From Poronia punctata (Eukaryota > Ascomycota > Sordariomycetes > Xylariales > Xylariaceae), in the NCBI GenBank assembly GCA_022579005.1, contig MU401459.1, positions 248,001-312,000 on the forward strand: a stretch of DNA of 64,000 nt, read 5' to 3'. Every line of letters starts with the position of its first letter. Within the stretch, counting starts at the first letter, position 1. The position numbers and the translations under genes are program-made. Below are positions 51,063-62,314 of this stretch, piece after piece. Below the pieces are notes generated by a model. It was given only the letters and a program-made list of their open reading frames with translations. It ran no database searches and had not been told where the DNA came from.

Positions 51063-53203
51063 ATGGTTTCCTTTAACAAGTGGGCGACAGCATTCGCCTA
51101 CCTTGGGCTGGGTGTAGCACTACGGGTGCAAATCTCGGTCAAAGATGACGACAGCAGCTTGTTAAAGGGGGAAGTGGACGGTCGTGTGGTTCTCATGTTT
51201 GCGCCTAATGGGACCGACCCTCTTGAAGATACCGACGTCACATCGACGCCGAATAAGATGTTTGGAAAGGATGTCTTTGGGTTTGGTGCTGGGGGGAAAG
51301 GAGTCTTGTTTTCTGGGGGGGATGATGATGATGATGAGGATGATGATGTTTATGGCTTTCCGCTGGCTGGTTTGGGTAAGTTTAAGTTACTCAATCGAAT
51401 TTTGGTTGTACATATTCATCTCCTAAAACTCCGAATATAGAAGATATCCCCGCTGGCACATATACCGTGCAAGCATTCTTGACCCCTTACGACAAGGCCA
51501 CGCGAAGTGACGGGTCAGTGGTCTATCTCAAGTTTCCTTGCGGCGATGGCGCGCCCAATATCAACGGCGTAGGTAGTCTTCTCACCTCCACAGTGGACGT
51601 GGAGCTACACGAAGAAGAAGAGGGAGAAGAACAAACCATCAATCTGGCTTTCGACAGCGTTATCCCGGTATCTCCCTTTTCCGGAAAAGAGATCGGAGGT
51701 TGCTCGCAAGGAAACTACGCAGACGGACCTCTACTGAAATACGTCAAGATCCGAAGCGAGGTCCTGTCCCGTTTCTGGGGCCGCGACATGTACGTCGGCG
51801 CCAACGTATTACTCCCCTCTGGATACGACGCCTCGGACAAAGAAACGCGGTATCCGGTGCTATATAACCAGAACCATTGGACCGGCGGTCGCGGGCCTTA
51901 TGGCTACGGCACCAACGCAGCATTCACTACAGCGTGGGAAAACGGGATGATTAACGAAAATAAACCGACGCCCAAGTTGATCATAGTGGCCTTCCGCCAC
52001 GAAGCACCCTATTACGACGATTCGTATGGCGTGAATACTGCCAATCTAGGCCCATACGGCGACGCCATCAACGACGAACTCATCCCATACATCGACAGCT
52101 TATTCAACACCATCGCGCAGCCGTACGCGCGTATTCAAGACGGCGGATCAACGGGCGGTTGGATCTCGGCAGCTAGTCTGATCTTCCGACCTGATCTCTT
52201 CGGCGCCTGTTTCTCGTCATACCCGGACTCTCTCGATTTCCATCGCCACCAGGACATCGCGCTATACACCAACAAAAACGCCTACAAGCGTCCCAACGGC
52301 GAATCCATAGGTTCGATCCGCGTCTACGAAGATGACAACGAAGTCGTCCTCGCCACCGTCGAGCAGGAAAATCACTGGGAACTCGTCTTCGGAACTTCCT
52401 CTCGCTCCTCGCTGCAATGGGATATATGGAACGCCGTCTTCGGCGTCCAGGGCTTGAACGGCTATCCCCTGGAACCATGGGATAAAGTCACGGGCGAGAT
52501 ATTCCCGGAAGCAGTAGAGTACTGGAAAGAGATGGATTTATCGCATTACATTGTCAGTAATTGGGACGGACCCAAACAGCTCGGTCGAGTGCTGAAAGAT
52601 CGTATCTACATCTACGTCGGCTCACACGATAACTACTACCTTGACGGGGGCGTGGATGCGTTCGAGAAAGCTGTCAACGGCAAAGGCGGGCCTGGCTGGG
52701 CAAACGTTACTGTCCTAGAGGGCCAGACGCACGGGGGTAATTACCAGCGGCGCGAGACTTGGGATTATCTACACTTCGTGGAGACTTGGGTGCAAGATCA
52801 CGCGCCCGATGGAAAGACGCCGCTTGCGTGGGGCCGCGTCGCGAAATCTTCTGCTCGGGGGAACGAGTTCGCCGACGTGCTCGCGCGAGGTGGACGGGGT
52901 GCCGCTCTCGCGCGTCAGAGCAAACCGACTCTGGAGCTCGAACACAAGGTCAAGTGCGGGGTGAAGGTGCGCGCGACGGCCGGTCGTTGGGATCCAGGTG
53001 TTGTGCTCGAGGCGCAGTGGGTCGTTGATGGGAAGTCGAGTGGGGACGCCTTTGTCGTGAAGCAGGGAGAGGTCATTACTTATCGGCCGAGAACTGTTAA
53101 AGGTAAGGATTTGGAGGTTGTCTTGAGGGTTACGGGCTCCAAGAGGGGTTATGTTGATGAGACGAGGAAGAGTGAGCCCCTTTTGGTGGAGAGGAGGAGA
53201 TAA
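51063..53203 (+). CDS. Secreted alpha/beta-hydrolase, Esterase-D/enterochelin esterase-like
   Basis: Two exons (51063-51375 and 51441-53203) give 691 aa. The N-terminus (about 1-20) is hydrophobic and fits a signal peptide. An N-terminal beta-type region contains an Asp-rich run (about 85-94). The catalytic domain (about 210-550) has the nucleophile elbow GGSTGG with Ser341, a likely acid Asp501 in VGSHDNYYLDGG, and His535 in GQTHGGNYQ, so the triad is complete and in the right order for the putative-esterase family (PF00756 type). A further 130 residues form a beta-rich C-terminal domain. Substrates in the family range from siderophore esters to glucuronoyl and acetyl groups; none can be assigned here. 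Confidence 0.85.
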
Positions 53204-53914
53204 GGGTTTTCGGGTTATACCTAACCGACGGTCTTTTATAACTATCAATTTCCTTTTAGTCGACTGTGTAATTTTTAAATTCTAATTCATCAACTCCTTG
53301 GATAGACATAGCTATCCCTTGTATATCAATATGCAAAGGGGACGAGGGATACTATTCTGGCCATGTTACTTCGCATTGCCTTAACCTAGAGGTGAGACCG
53401 CCCTGCCAAGGGGCATTGGTATTTTGGATTGGGACTTTGCCTACCTAGCTAGATACGTTTATAGCGCATGTTTCTCTTTGTTCAGGAATGTTATGTTACA
53501 TTTATTCTTAGCTCTGTCTTAGAGATTATGTTAGTCAAGTTAAAAAGTTTGTTTTTTAAGGGGTTATTAGGGGGTTTATTTAAGTAGTACTCAACTTCTT
53601 TCTTAGTCTTAATGCTTCTCCTTTTTTTGCTCATTTTTTCTCTTTTCTTTTAAAAGGGGGATAAGGCATTGGGTCTTTGTATATGTAAATGTGTGCTAGG
53701 GGAAAGTAGAAAGGAGAAGAGGGCAAGTTTTTTTTCCTTCTAGTTTTGCCCTTTTCTTTTTTTCGGTTTTGGTTAGTTTTCCTTTTTTTTTTCTTGGGGT
53801 TTTTTTATCTTTTTCTCCTTTTTGTGTCATTTTCGTTCTTCTGTTTCCTCTTTCGTCAGTATTTCAGATCCCCTCGCCCACCTCTTCATTTACTTCTGTA
53901 AGGAGAGGAAGTAT
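53204..53914. other. Intergenic region, partly pyrimidine-rich
   Basis: About 710 bp between two convergent genes. From about 53580 to 53870 the plus strand is mostly T and C with long T runs. It presumably includes both 3' ends. No gene seen. Confidence 0.5.
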
Positions 53915-54253
53915 CTAGTTATCTCGATTTTGCCTTGATGCCTCAGCCGCAGCCGCAGCCGCAAGGGAGAACTGTCTTATGCATTTGATGCAAGGACATG
54001 GCGCAGGGGGGTAGCTGGGGATCATATCCTCCTCGTCGTCGTCGACGTCGCTCTCGGACGATCCTTGGGACGAGGGTTTCTTACTCTTGTTGTTGCTGCG
54101 TTTGGAAAAGGCCCCTTCCTCCTTTTTAGGGGTGGTGTCCTTCCTAGAACCGCTCTTCTCAGTAGTGTCCTTGGATGAACTGCCCTTGGAAGAGGTGGTG
54201 GTGTTGCAGGTGGTGGTAGTGGTAGTGGGCTTGGCGGTATTTTGAGCAGGCAT
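53915..54253 (-). CDS. Small Thr/Ser/Lys-rich hypothetical protein
   Basis: A 112-aa single-exon frame that I do not recognise. It is mostly disordered: Thr-rich start, then Lys/Ser-rich, then an acidic run (DVDDDEEDM), then PPAPCPCIKCIRQF and a six-alanine stretch (codons GCT/GCG/GCC mixed). The CPCIKC element could bind metal or be a lipidation-like cluster. Use of ACC/ACT and GAC codons and a good ATG context (ATCATGCC) favour a real gene, but low-complexity frames can persist by chance. Conservation in related fungi would decide. Confidence 0.45.
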   Translation of the reverse strand: MPAQNTAKPTTTTTTCNTTTSSKGSSSKDTTEKSGSRKDTTPKKEEGAFSKRSNNKSKKPSSQGSSESDVDDDEEDMIPSYPPAPCPCIKCIRQFSLAAAAAAEASRQNRDN

Positions 54254-56687
54254 GATGAATTATTGTTAGTTTTGTTTTTTCTGTTTTGGTTAGTTGATGA
54301 TTGGTAAAAGTTTGTTGATCCTTGTGAGTTTGGTTGTTGTGTTTGTGTGATGTGATGGTGATGATGAGAACAGAAACTGGAATCTTGAGACCCCTAACAA
54401 GAAGCCATATTTATGGTATCAAAGTTTCGGACTATCCAACCTTACACAAAGTGTGTTTTCAGCCTTATGAAGAGCTATGAATTAAATACAGCAACTTTGT
54501 AATAGAGCCACGATCGTGTTATCATTTTTTACGAGTAGGTTGTTACAAGACACTCTCTTTGTTGAGGATATGCCGACCAAGAAGAAGTGTGTAAGTGGAA
54601 GAAAACAAAGACGTCGTTTTAACACAATCCTTTTGTCTAACCGTTCTTGAAATAGTTGTGTACAGCCCAATAGCACCGAATAAGAAGTATCCCTTACATT
54701 TCCTCTACGTCTTTCGCAACGTCTCCCGGTCAAGTAGCTTACCTCTTTCCTAACAGCTTCCATTAGGAAGTATTGCGGATATACACTACTTCCAAGTCAA
54801 CCTACCCTGTATTTGTCTGTATGTACCCCTTTCCTTTCCATTCCTATTCCTACTCGCAGGTATTTACTCCTTGTTTTGACCCCTAAAGCCAATTCTGTCT
54901 CGGACACGTTGTATGCGTATTATCTAGATAGGCTGACAAGGAAAATCAACACTTATAAAACTTATCGCATCTCACACTGAACTACAACCCCCGTACATCA
55001 TCTCAATTAGGAATTGTCGTGTTGGAAGATATCGAGGAGTAGGTTAAGCCTCTACGAGTAAGCGTCATTATACACAGTGTAGATATACACGCAAATCTGT
55101 TCAAAGCACAGTTTAAAAAAAAAAAAACCCCATAAGACGCGTCAGAGATCGGAAGCACCCGTGAGTTTGTCTAAAATAAGTTTGTGTAAGGCAGTGGGAC
55201 AGTGTCATGCAATGAGATAATGTGGTGAGACTCGACAAAATCTGCATGCCAATGTTTGAAAGATAATCGGATTCGGTATCAGATAGACGTACCAGCCAGT
55301 AAATACCCATATTCCAAACAGTTTAGTCTACCTAGGTTTACTCGTATGTCTTTCGGGCGGTGAGTCAAAAAGTCAGCGAGTTTGCATCCGAGTGCCGAGT
55401 AGGTGCATTCATTACTATTCTGGTGAAACATTGATTCCATTTGCTGTCATAAATTTTGTTTCCGTCTCGCACATTCGGTGGCGGGTTGTGACAGGCGGTT
55501 ATCTCCCGCACCACTGATAGTAGGTACCAACAGACACATATGTATTACACTGTACTTGTATGTGCTCGTATGTACTCGTACAGAAAGATGGTTCGTCTGC
55601 CGTACCACACAGTCTCGAGAGTGGTCTAACCTAAAACCTGAGCAGAACCTGGGGTTCGTGGTTCAATAAAATGCCCGGCGCCACATCGATAGACAACAAT
55701 GTTCCAGAAGATAAACGGAGACTGGATCCGAAGCGAGATCGGTGGCCCCATCCATCTTCTGCCATCTTCTGCATTAGGTAGTAGATACACGCTGAGGTAT
55801 CGGCTGAAGATGTCTGTGAAACGATCCTTTTATTTACAATGGGCGGGAGGGAGCCGTCAATCTATTGAAATAGGCCATCATTGATGACTTGATTGAAAGA
55901 ATGACATAAGTAACTCGGTAGGGAAGTAAGGTCGTGCGGTCGTGTGGTTATCTAGTCAGACAAAGATGATGAAGATTTGCAGTGCTATGTGCTATGTGCG
56001 GCGGTGCCGCGGCCGCAACCAAGAGCCGCCCTCGGCGTTGTTGCATTTCAGCCATTGGCTGACAGCCAATGCACTACTCAGCTCTTGGCATGCCATCTCA
56101 AAGAGAATATGCGGCAAGCAACTACACGGCCACGGCCTTTAGGGTTCTCGTGGAGCAACTGTACGGCATGTGCCTTTGTTCGTTCCGTCACGTTACTTGT
56201 ACCAGATCGGGCACGCCTAGTCTACCTAGTCCAAGTCGGAAAAATAGGGTGGCATCTTAGACATGGTAGGCTATCGGACATTTGCGATTGTATGTCTTTG
56301 TGTAACCGGGCACCATACGAGAGTCCTATGCGCAGGACCATGCCCTCAGACGAGGCGGTGTCTAAGGTCAGCTGAGAAGAAAAGAAAGTGCTTACCGTGT
56401 AGTAGCTGGTTACATCATATCGAAAATATGCCCCAACGATTTCATTGCTCGCAGTACGGGTTATGCGACAGTACGAGGCGTCGCATCGAGCTGACGTTGG
56501 GCTCGTTGATCCCTACCGCCCATGTCACGCTGTCAGAGACGGTAAAGTGTAGGTGACCCTCCGAGTTGGCAGCCTGCCGCATGTCCAAAGGACATATATA
56601 ACAGACTCAAACCGCCCTTGGGGAGCAACAAGAGACCTTGGCCAGATATGCACCCCAGGTAACTTGATATAAAAACAAGCAAACAGT
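54254..56687. other. Non-coding stretch, no gene seen
   Basis: About 2.4 kb. Several frames of 60-130 codons exist (for example 55977-56375) but none shows motifs, and the strand and frame choices conflict. TACGAGTA/TACTCGTA words occur near 54530, 55054, 55341 and 55571. The last 200 bp should hold the promoter of the FAD oxidase gene. Confidence 0.5.
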
Positions 56688-58665
56688 ATGTCGGCTATAA
56701 AACATCTCATCGGCGACGCTATCGACAAGGTCGAAGAAGTGACGGCCAAGATCACATCCTCATCCTCATCCTCATCGGATGCAACCATTTCTGGTATTGC
56801 GGGTGCCCAAAATGCTCCCGGCACCAAGAAATACGACGAGTACAAGTATATCTATGCAACTTCGACATATGGCCAAGAGCGAGATCTGAACCCCGCCTTA
56901 CTTGTGCGGCCAAAGAACAAGGACGATATCATCCAGACGCTGAAATATGCCAAGGAGAAGGGAGTTGCGGTCGCCATCAAGACCGGTGGTCACCAATACA
57001 GCGGTGCCTGCTCGACGAGCGCACCTAACATCCTGCTAGACCTGGAACACACCTTCAGGGGTCACAACGATCGTACCATGTTCCGTGAAGAAGGGAAGGT
57101 CCGATGTAGCGTCAGCTGGAGTCTGGGCGAATTCCACGCCTGGTTGACCGAGAACAAGGTTTTCGTCCCCCATGGACAATGCACCGAAGTCCAGTGAGTT
57201 GGCCCAAGCTTTCTGATCCATACCACTGTTCTCCCGAAGAACAACAGCAGCCCTTTGCTGTATCCGACTTGGTCAACTGTGTATCATGAGGCGCGTGCTA
57301 ATCCCTTGCAATGTAGCATGGGCGGACATGTTCAAACGGGAGGTAAGAGCACCTTGCTTGATAGGGCCCCTTTCCTTCACTCTTACAGCAACACACCGTC
57401 CTACAACGTATGGACGCATCAACTAACCGGCAATGCCTAGGGTACGGACAGTTAGCTCGCAGCTTCGGACTCTTGGGTGACCATGTCTTGTCCTTCGAAC
57501 TCATCGACAGTGACGGCATTTCCAAGGAGGTTACCAAGGACAGCAACCCCGACCTCTTCGGGGCGCTGCTGGGTGGCAGTCCGGGAAATCTCGGCGTGAT
57601 TACACACTTCACGCTCAAGGTCCACCGCGACGAGGATTACGCCGGTTCGCGCGGAATGAGGACTCTTTTCTTCTACAAACCCGAGGATCTTAGGCGATTG
57701 CTGGGCATGCTGGTGGAGATGGCCGAAGATGAGAACTGGCCCAGAAATTACGACTTTACTGTAAGCTGCCTGAGCTCGTCCTTCCCTCTACTCGACCTAT
57801 GGCCGGGCTTGGACTCGGTAATGGCGCGCTTCCATCCGGATCTGTACGGCAAGAACGGCCAGATCGGTTGGCCACGGACGATTCTGGTCTACGCGCAGTG
57901 GGTGCCCTTCGAGAAGGGTGACAAGTGCGATTTGTCATGGTTTGACCGCATCAAAGAGGGCTCCGACGTCATTCTAGGCGACAACCACTTGCAGGAGAAG
58001 CCGATGTCGGAACTCTGTGGTGATTGGCTCTTCCGAAACGTGCGCGAGTTCGAGAAGCCGTACGTGAAGCGGACCTATTGCACAAACTCAACCACGCTCT
58101 CCAAGGACGGTTGGGCCGACTGGGCCACCAAGCGGATCGACTCTATTGTCACCCCTGAGCACAACCGCTGCTGGCTGTCGGCACAGCTGCAGGTAATGGG
58201 CGGCAAGCACTCCATGTTCAGGCGTAACGCTGGTAACGGCACATTCAGCTGGCGAGATACCACCATATGCTACACTATGGACTGTTTCCAGTAAGTGTCC
58301 TTTAGTTTTCATTTCACCGGGCGTCGTCGGTTCATCGGTCCGGACTATGGGGTCTTGACCCTTCCGGACGGCTATTGGATCCGCGCCTTCTTGCTAACAG
58401 GCTTGACAGTGACCCAGAAACGAAAGCCCGTGCCGAGGATTGGCAGAAAGTGAACGACGAAGAATCCATCGGTCCGAACGGCATATTCTCCAAGAAGGAC
58501 CGACGCCTGATGTGGGGTTCCTACGGAGATTGGGACTTGGACAAGATGTGGGATCGTTACTTTGACGACCGCGCCACCTATGATAAGCTCCGAAGGATCC
58601 GGAAAGAGGCTGATCCGGACGGCATTTTCACAGCAAACCCGTTCTGCGTCAAGCGTGCCGATTGA
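56688..58665 (+). CDS. BBE-type FAD-linked oxidoreductase, probably bicovalently flavinylated
   Basis: Four exons (56688-57193, 57317-57342, 57441-58290, 58410-58665) give 545 aa; exon 2 is only 26 bp and restores HMGGHVQTGG. The N-terminal PCMH-type FAD-binding domain has TGGHQYSG with His102 and PHGQC with Cys165, the two positions that form 8alpha-histidyl and 6-S-cysteinyl bonds in berberine-bridge-enzyme relatives. GYGQLARSFGLLGDHV and LFGALLGGSPGNLGVIT complete the FAD domain. The C-terminal NPFCV motif is the BBE signature. Such enzymes oxidise alcohols, sugars or pathway intermediates with O2. No signal peptide is visible. The substrate is unknown and no biosynthetic cluster surrounds it. 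Confidence 0.88.
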
Positions 58666-59207
58666 CGAGTATGTCAAACTAGTTCTTAGGAATATACTAG
58701 TCATAGTCGACTTTCTACACAGCTCTTTATATTTCAGGCGCATGGTTTTGCCTAGGTTTAGAAAGCCCGATATAGAGTGTGGAAGAATAAGAATCGTGTC
58801 AGGTATAAATATGGATGTGGTTTCCCTTGCCGTCCCTGATCAGGGTGCACCTACCTAGAAAGTCTGGACTACATACCCATTAGAGGTAAGTGCCAGACCA
58901 AGCATGTGCATACTGAGGAAGGAACTATGTACCGTCATGGAATGAATCTTGTAAGATCCGACAAGAGCTCGGTTGTTATTGCCCAGTATACCGTCAGGTA
59001 TTTATATTGGCTAAGGCACAAGAGGTAGGTACAATTACCTAAGGAACAAAACATGGAACCCAGGATGCATAAACGCCGACTGCTTGCTTGGGTTTCATCA
59101 CGCTTACCCGCCTTGCCTGCTACGCCGTGGAGGTCCCAGCACATGGAAAAGGCAAATACTCTAGAATAAAAGACAAGAAACATTGGTATTTTAACAGTTC
59201 TTCCAAA
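58666..59207. other. Intergenic region between convergent genes
   Basis: About 540 bp joining the 3' ends of the FAD oxidase and the DUF7053-like gene. No gene seen. Confidence 0.5.
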
Positions 59208-60371
59208 TCATCTCACATTCCCATTTGTCGGTACCGACGCCCTGTTCGCGTTTGCCGCGTAATCTGCCGGATTATAGGCAACATAGCCATGGGAGTGGTG
59301 CTTGGTCTGCGCCCCGTGCTCCTCCGTCGTCTCGCGATGTGTAGGTAATTCGGCTGCGAAGCCTTTGTAATCGAGCGCTGGCGAGGCATAGCCCGCAGAC
59401 CCGTGGTCCGATGAGTAGGAGCTCGGGCGCGAGCTCTTCATAGAAGGACTCAGTTGAGGCGACAACATCTGCCCACTCGGATCTGGAGTTAGGGATTGGC
59501 GCAAGCTGCTGATAGAAGACTCGGGACGCTGGGGCGCGTGAGGGTGGTAAAAGTCGCCGGGTAGTTCCATGGGGAACTCGGTTGTCCCTGGAGGAGCGGA
59601 GGCTGGTGGTTCGCTAGATAACTCTACAGGCGCGAAAGACATTTTATTGTCATCGGCTGCTGACCACTGCTGCTGCTGCTGCTGCTGCTGTTCTTGTTGC
59701 GCTTGCCAGTGGGAGGGGTATCCTTGTGATCCGGACGTAGGCGGGCGACTGGGCGGTTGGTGCCGCATGGACATTGGTCGCGACGCAAACTGTGGTGTCA
59801 TTGGAGACTGGGCTGGCGGTAATCCGGCCATTGTGATGATGCGGGCAACCATCATCTCGCTCGCTTTCTTCATTTGCTTCTTCACCGTGCCCATCATGGT
59901 GATGTTGCATCTTATCTCTATATCTTCCTTCAGATAAAGGCCCTCCCGGGGAATGCCAGGCCCAGTCAGCCCCACCTCTGGCGGCGGCGGGTTCTCTTCA
60001 CCAGGTCGGGATCCGCCGATGTAGTATCTGTTGAGCATATCGATGCTCAAAGGTGCGTAGACGTGGGTCTGAAGGCCCCATGGCAAATCGTGGAAGCATG
60101 CCTTGAAGGATATCTTGCCGGACCCTAGCCTGCCCATGCCAGGAACGAACTGAACGCGCTCTGAAATTTCATACCATGTCGAGAAATACTCGTCGGCGGG
60201 CGCATCACGCGGCGCATCGACCTGTTTGTAATCGAGTACCAGGGGGTTTAGTTTGATGACTTCGCCATGGGTATGGAGAATTTCGATGGCCAGTTGGCGA
60301 GTTATGTAACTTGGAAAAGGTGTGATGATGGTGTACTTCTCCGTTGTGCGAAACATCTGCGGCATTGTCAC
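59208..60371 (-). CDS. DUF7053-like protein with polyglutamine tail
   Basis: Single exon, 387 aa from the first ATG; Met3 or Met6 could also start it. The first 190 residues look like one folded domain (KYTIITPFPSYITRQLAIEIL, HGEVIKLNPLV, then W..Y.ISERVQFVPG, ISFKACFHDLPWGLQTHVYAP). This resembles the fungal DUF7053 lipid-transfer-like domain as I recall it; I am not certain. The remainder is disordered and rich in Pro, Ser and Gln, with a QEQQQQQQQQQW tract coded by CAG repeats (about 59660-59705). Function is unknown. No signal peptide or membrane segment is visible. Confidence 0.75.
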   Translation of the reverse strand: MTMPQMFRTTEKYTIITPFPSYITRQLAIEILHTHGEVIKLNPLVLDYKQVDAPRDAPADEYFSTWYEISERVQFVPGMGRLGSGKISFKACFHDLPWGLQTHVYAPLSIDMLNRYYIGGSRPGEENPPPPEVGLTGPGIPREGLYLKEDIEIRCNITMMGTVKKQMKKASEMMVARIITMAGLPPAQSPMTPQFASRPMSMRHQPPSRPPTSGSQGYPSHWQAQQEQQQQQQQQWSAADDNKMSFAPVELSSEPPASAPPGTTEFPMELPGDFYHPHAPQRPESSISSLRQSLTPDPSGQMLSPQLSPSMKSSRPSSYSSDHGSAGYASPALDYKGFAAELPTHRETTEEHGAQTKHHSHGYVAYNPADYAANANRASVPTNGNVR

Positions 60372-62314
60372 GGTCGCGGGGCTGAAGGTCTAGGAAGCGA
60401 CACAAGAAAATGCGCACTCTCAGTTTCTCTCTATTCCTAACAACAGCCTTTACTATGACAACACGAGAAAGAGCTGGGGAAAAGACAGAAATCTTGAACG
60501 GTTTTCTGCTCCGTTTGTCCCCGGCGAAAGTACCTACTATGATGTAGGTTAGGCGTAACAATAATAGGTACCTATGAAATGGGCACGCACCCCTTGTGGT
60601 CTTGGCTGGACGGTTCAAGGATAACTAGGTAGGTAATGGAATACGTACACGCACTAGATAACATATATCTGCGCCATTGCCTTGGTACGTCTACTTCCAT
60701 TGAGGGTGTTGAGATCCACCTATCATGATTGCCATTGATTCTTTTTTGTACGCGGCGCAGCGCCATTGCAATCAGCTCCGTTCCGGAGGTAAATAGGTAT
60801 TTGGAAAATTACTTTGTGTACTTCCCTGAAATCCAGAATCCTTGGTGGCCTGGACTCGACGCTTCTAAAAATAGATATTGAAAATGCTCTAACCTAATAC
60901 TCTATACCCCACGGCAGGTTGATTACTCATCATATATGCCGGCACGCGGATGACAAAAGAATGAAACGGGGGGTGCACCGGAATATCAACCTACCCCTAT
61001 GCTATAGCTGTAACTTTAAGCTAAAGATCAAGATAAATATATTCTTTATAACTTCAGCTCTCTTATAACATTTTTTCAGAGTTTTAAAGCATGACTTTAA
61101 AGTCAAAAACAGAGGATTAAGAGGTAACCGGAGTAGTGGTTACTGTAGGCTAGCAAGGTGTGTTAGGTGCTAGAGACCCCCCGTTTTATTTTTTTTTGTC
61201 ACCCGCGTGGCCGGATCTCCCATCTACGATGTAGGCGTGCTAGGTTAGGTAGGTATCCATTTGATATCGTGCGCTTTCAGCCATGGTTTGAAATACTCGT
61301 AAAAAGATAAACAGGTTAGGCGACTTTATATCTGTTGATCCAAATGTAAGTAGCCACCTACACCTACACGTGCTAGCGCTGGCATAGAGAACTTAGAAGC
61401 CTTGCTTTAAACCTGTGTTATTACGGTTGTCCAGGACTCCAGTTAGGTAACCTTGATACTTTTTACCTTCTCGTGGTCTCATCATGAACCCCCTCCGTCC
61501 TCCCCAATTCTTTAGCTAGGTTAGCTATCCTTATCTTTGTTCCAGAAAGACGAACAATGCCTCGGTAATAAATGGAGTCAAGCGTCTCGACAAGCACGTG
61601 GATTTTAACGTCGAGGAACACCATGCATTCAAGTTCTATTTTTAGAGCCTATGATTCAAGGACTTTTACACATAGGGACCCGCGATCCTGGACCACCGAT
61701 ATCTCTGAACTTCCTTTGCATGTGTCCTCAGGGATATGGCGATATGCGTATGATGAAGACGGGATTAATCAGTAAGAGCAAATACGGACAGTTTGAGGGG
61801 TTGTCCATCAATGCCGGCGATGTTTCGAATGTAAAATATGTACACAAACAATATAGTATGTTTCTTGTCTTGGTACGCCTTGACCATGCCCAGCTACAGT
61901 ATGTACGACTACATGACTTAATCTAACGGGGAGTAGAATGTAGTTAATAATATATTTAATCGTCAGAGCCATGTAGCTGTGTCTTCATATTTGGGGTTGA
62001 TGTATACAGAAAGTGGAAGAAGTATTAGCCTTCCGTACCGCTGCGCTATTTACAGCTTCTCGGAACGGGAATATTCGACATATATATGACATGACATTGA
62101 GCGTCCAATTCGGCCAAGCATCTGCCCTCGTAGTTTTTATACCCTCGCCAATACCACCTTCTACGGCAGAGAAGGCCGGTACAAGGTTCAAATATACCGC
62201 CAAACGCCAGACCATGCAGTTAATGAGACGGCGAGCCGACTCAAATTGAGCAAAACAGAAAACTTATGGACAAGAAAAGGGAGATATGGGTCTAAAAGGA
62301 GAGTGTGTATAGAC
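60372..62314. other. Non-coding stretch, no gene seen
   Basis: About 1.9 kb. It should hold the promoter of the DUF7053-like gene on the left and the 3' UTR of the M28 gene on the right. Frames near 61572-61926 have no recognisable content. Confidence 0.5.

Noticed and set aside
55977..56375. 132-codon plus-strand frame upstream of the FAD oxidase
   Set aside because: Competing frames overlap it, there is no motif or plausible splice, and it lies in the probable promoter region.
56688..60371. Possible secondary-metabolite cluster around the BBE-type oxidase
   Set aside because: No polyketide synthase, NRPS, terpene cyclase, P450, transporter or pathway regulator is nearby; the methyltransferase is 13 kb away beyond housekeeping genes.
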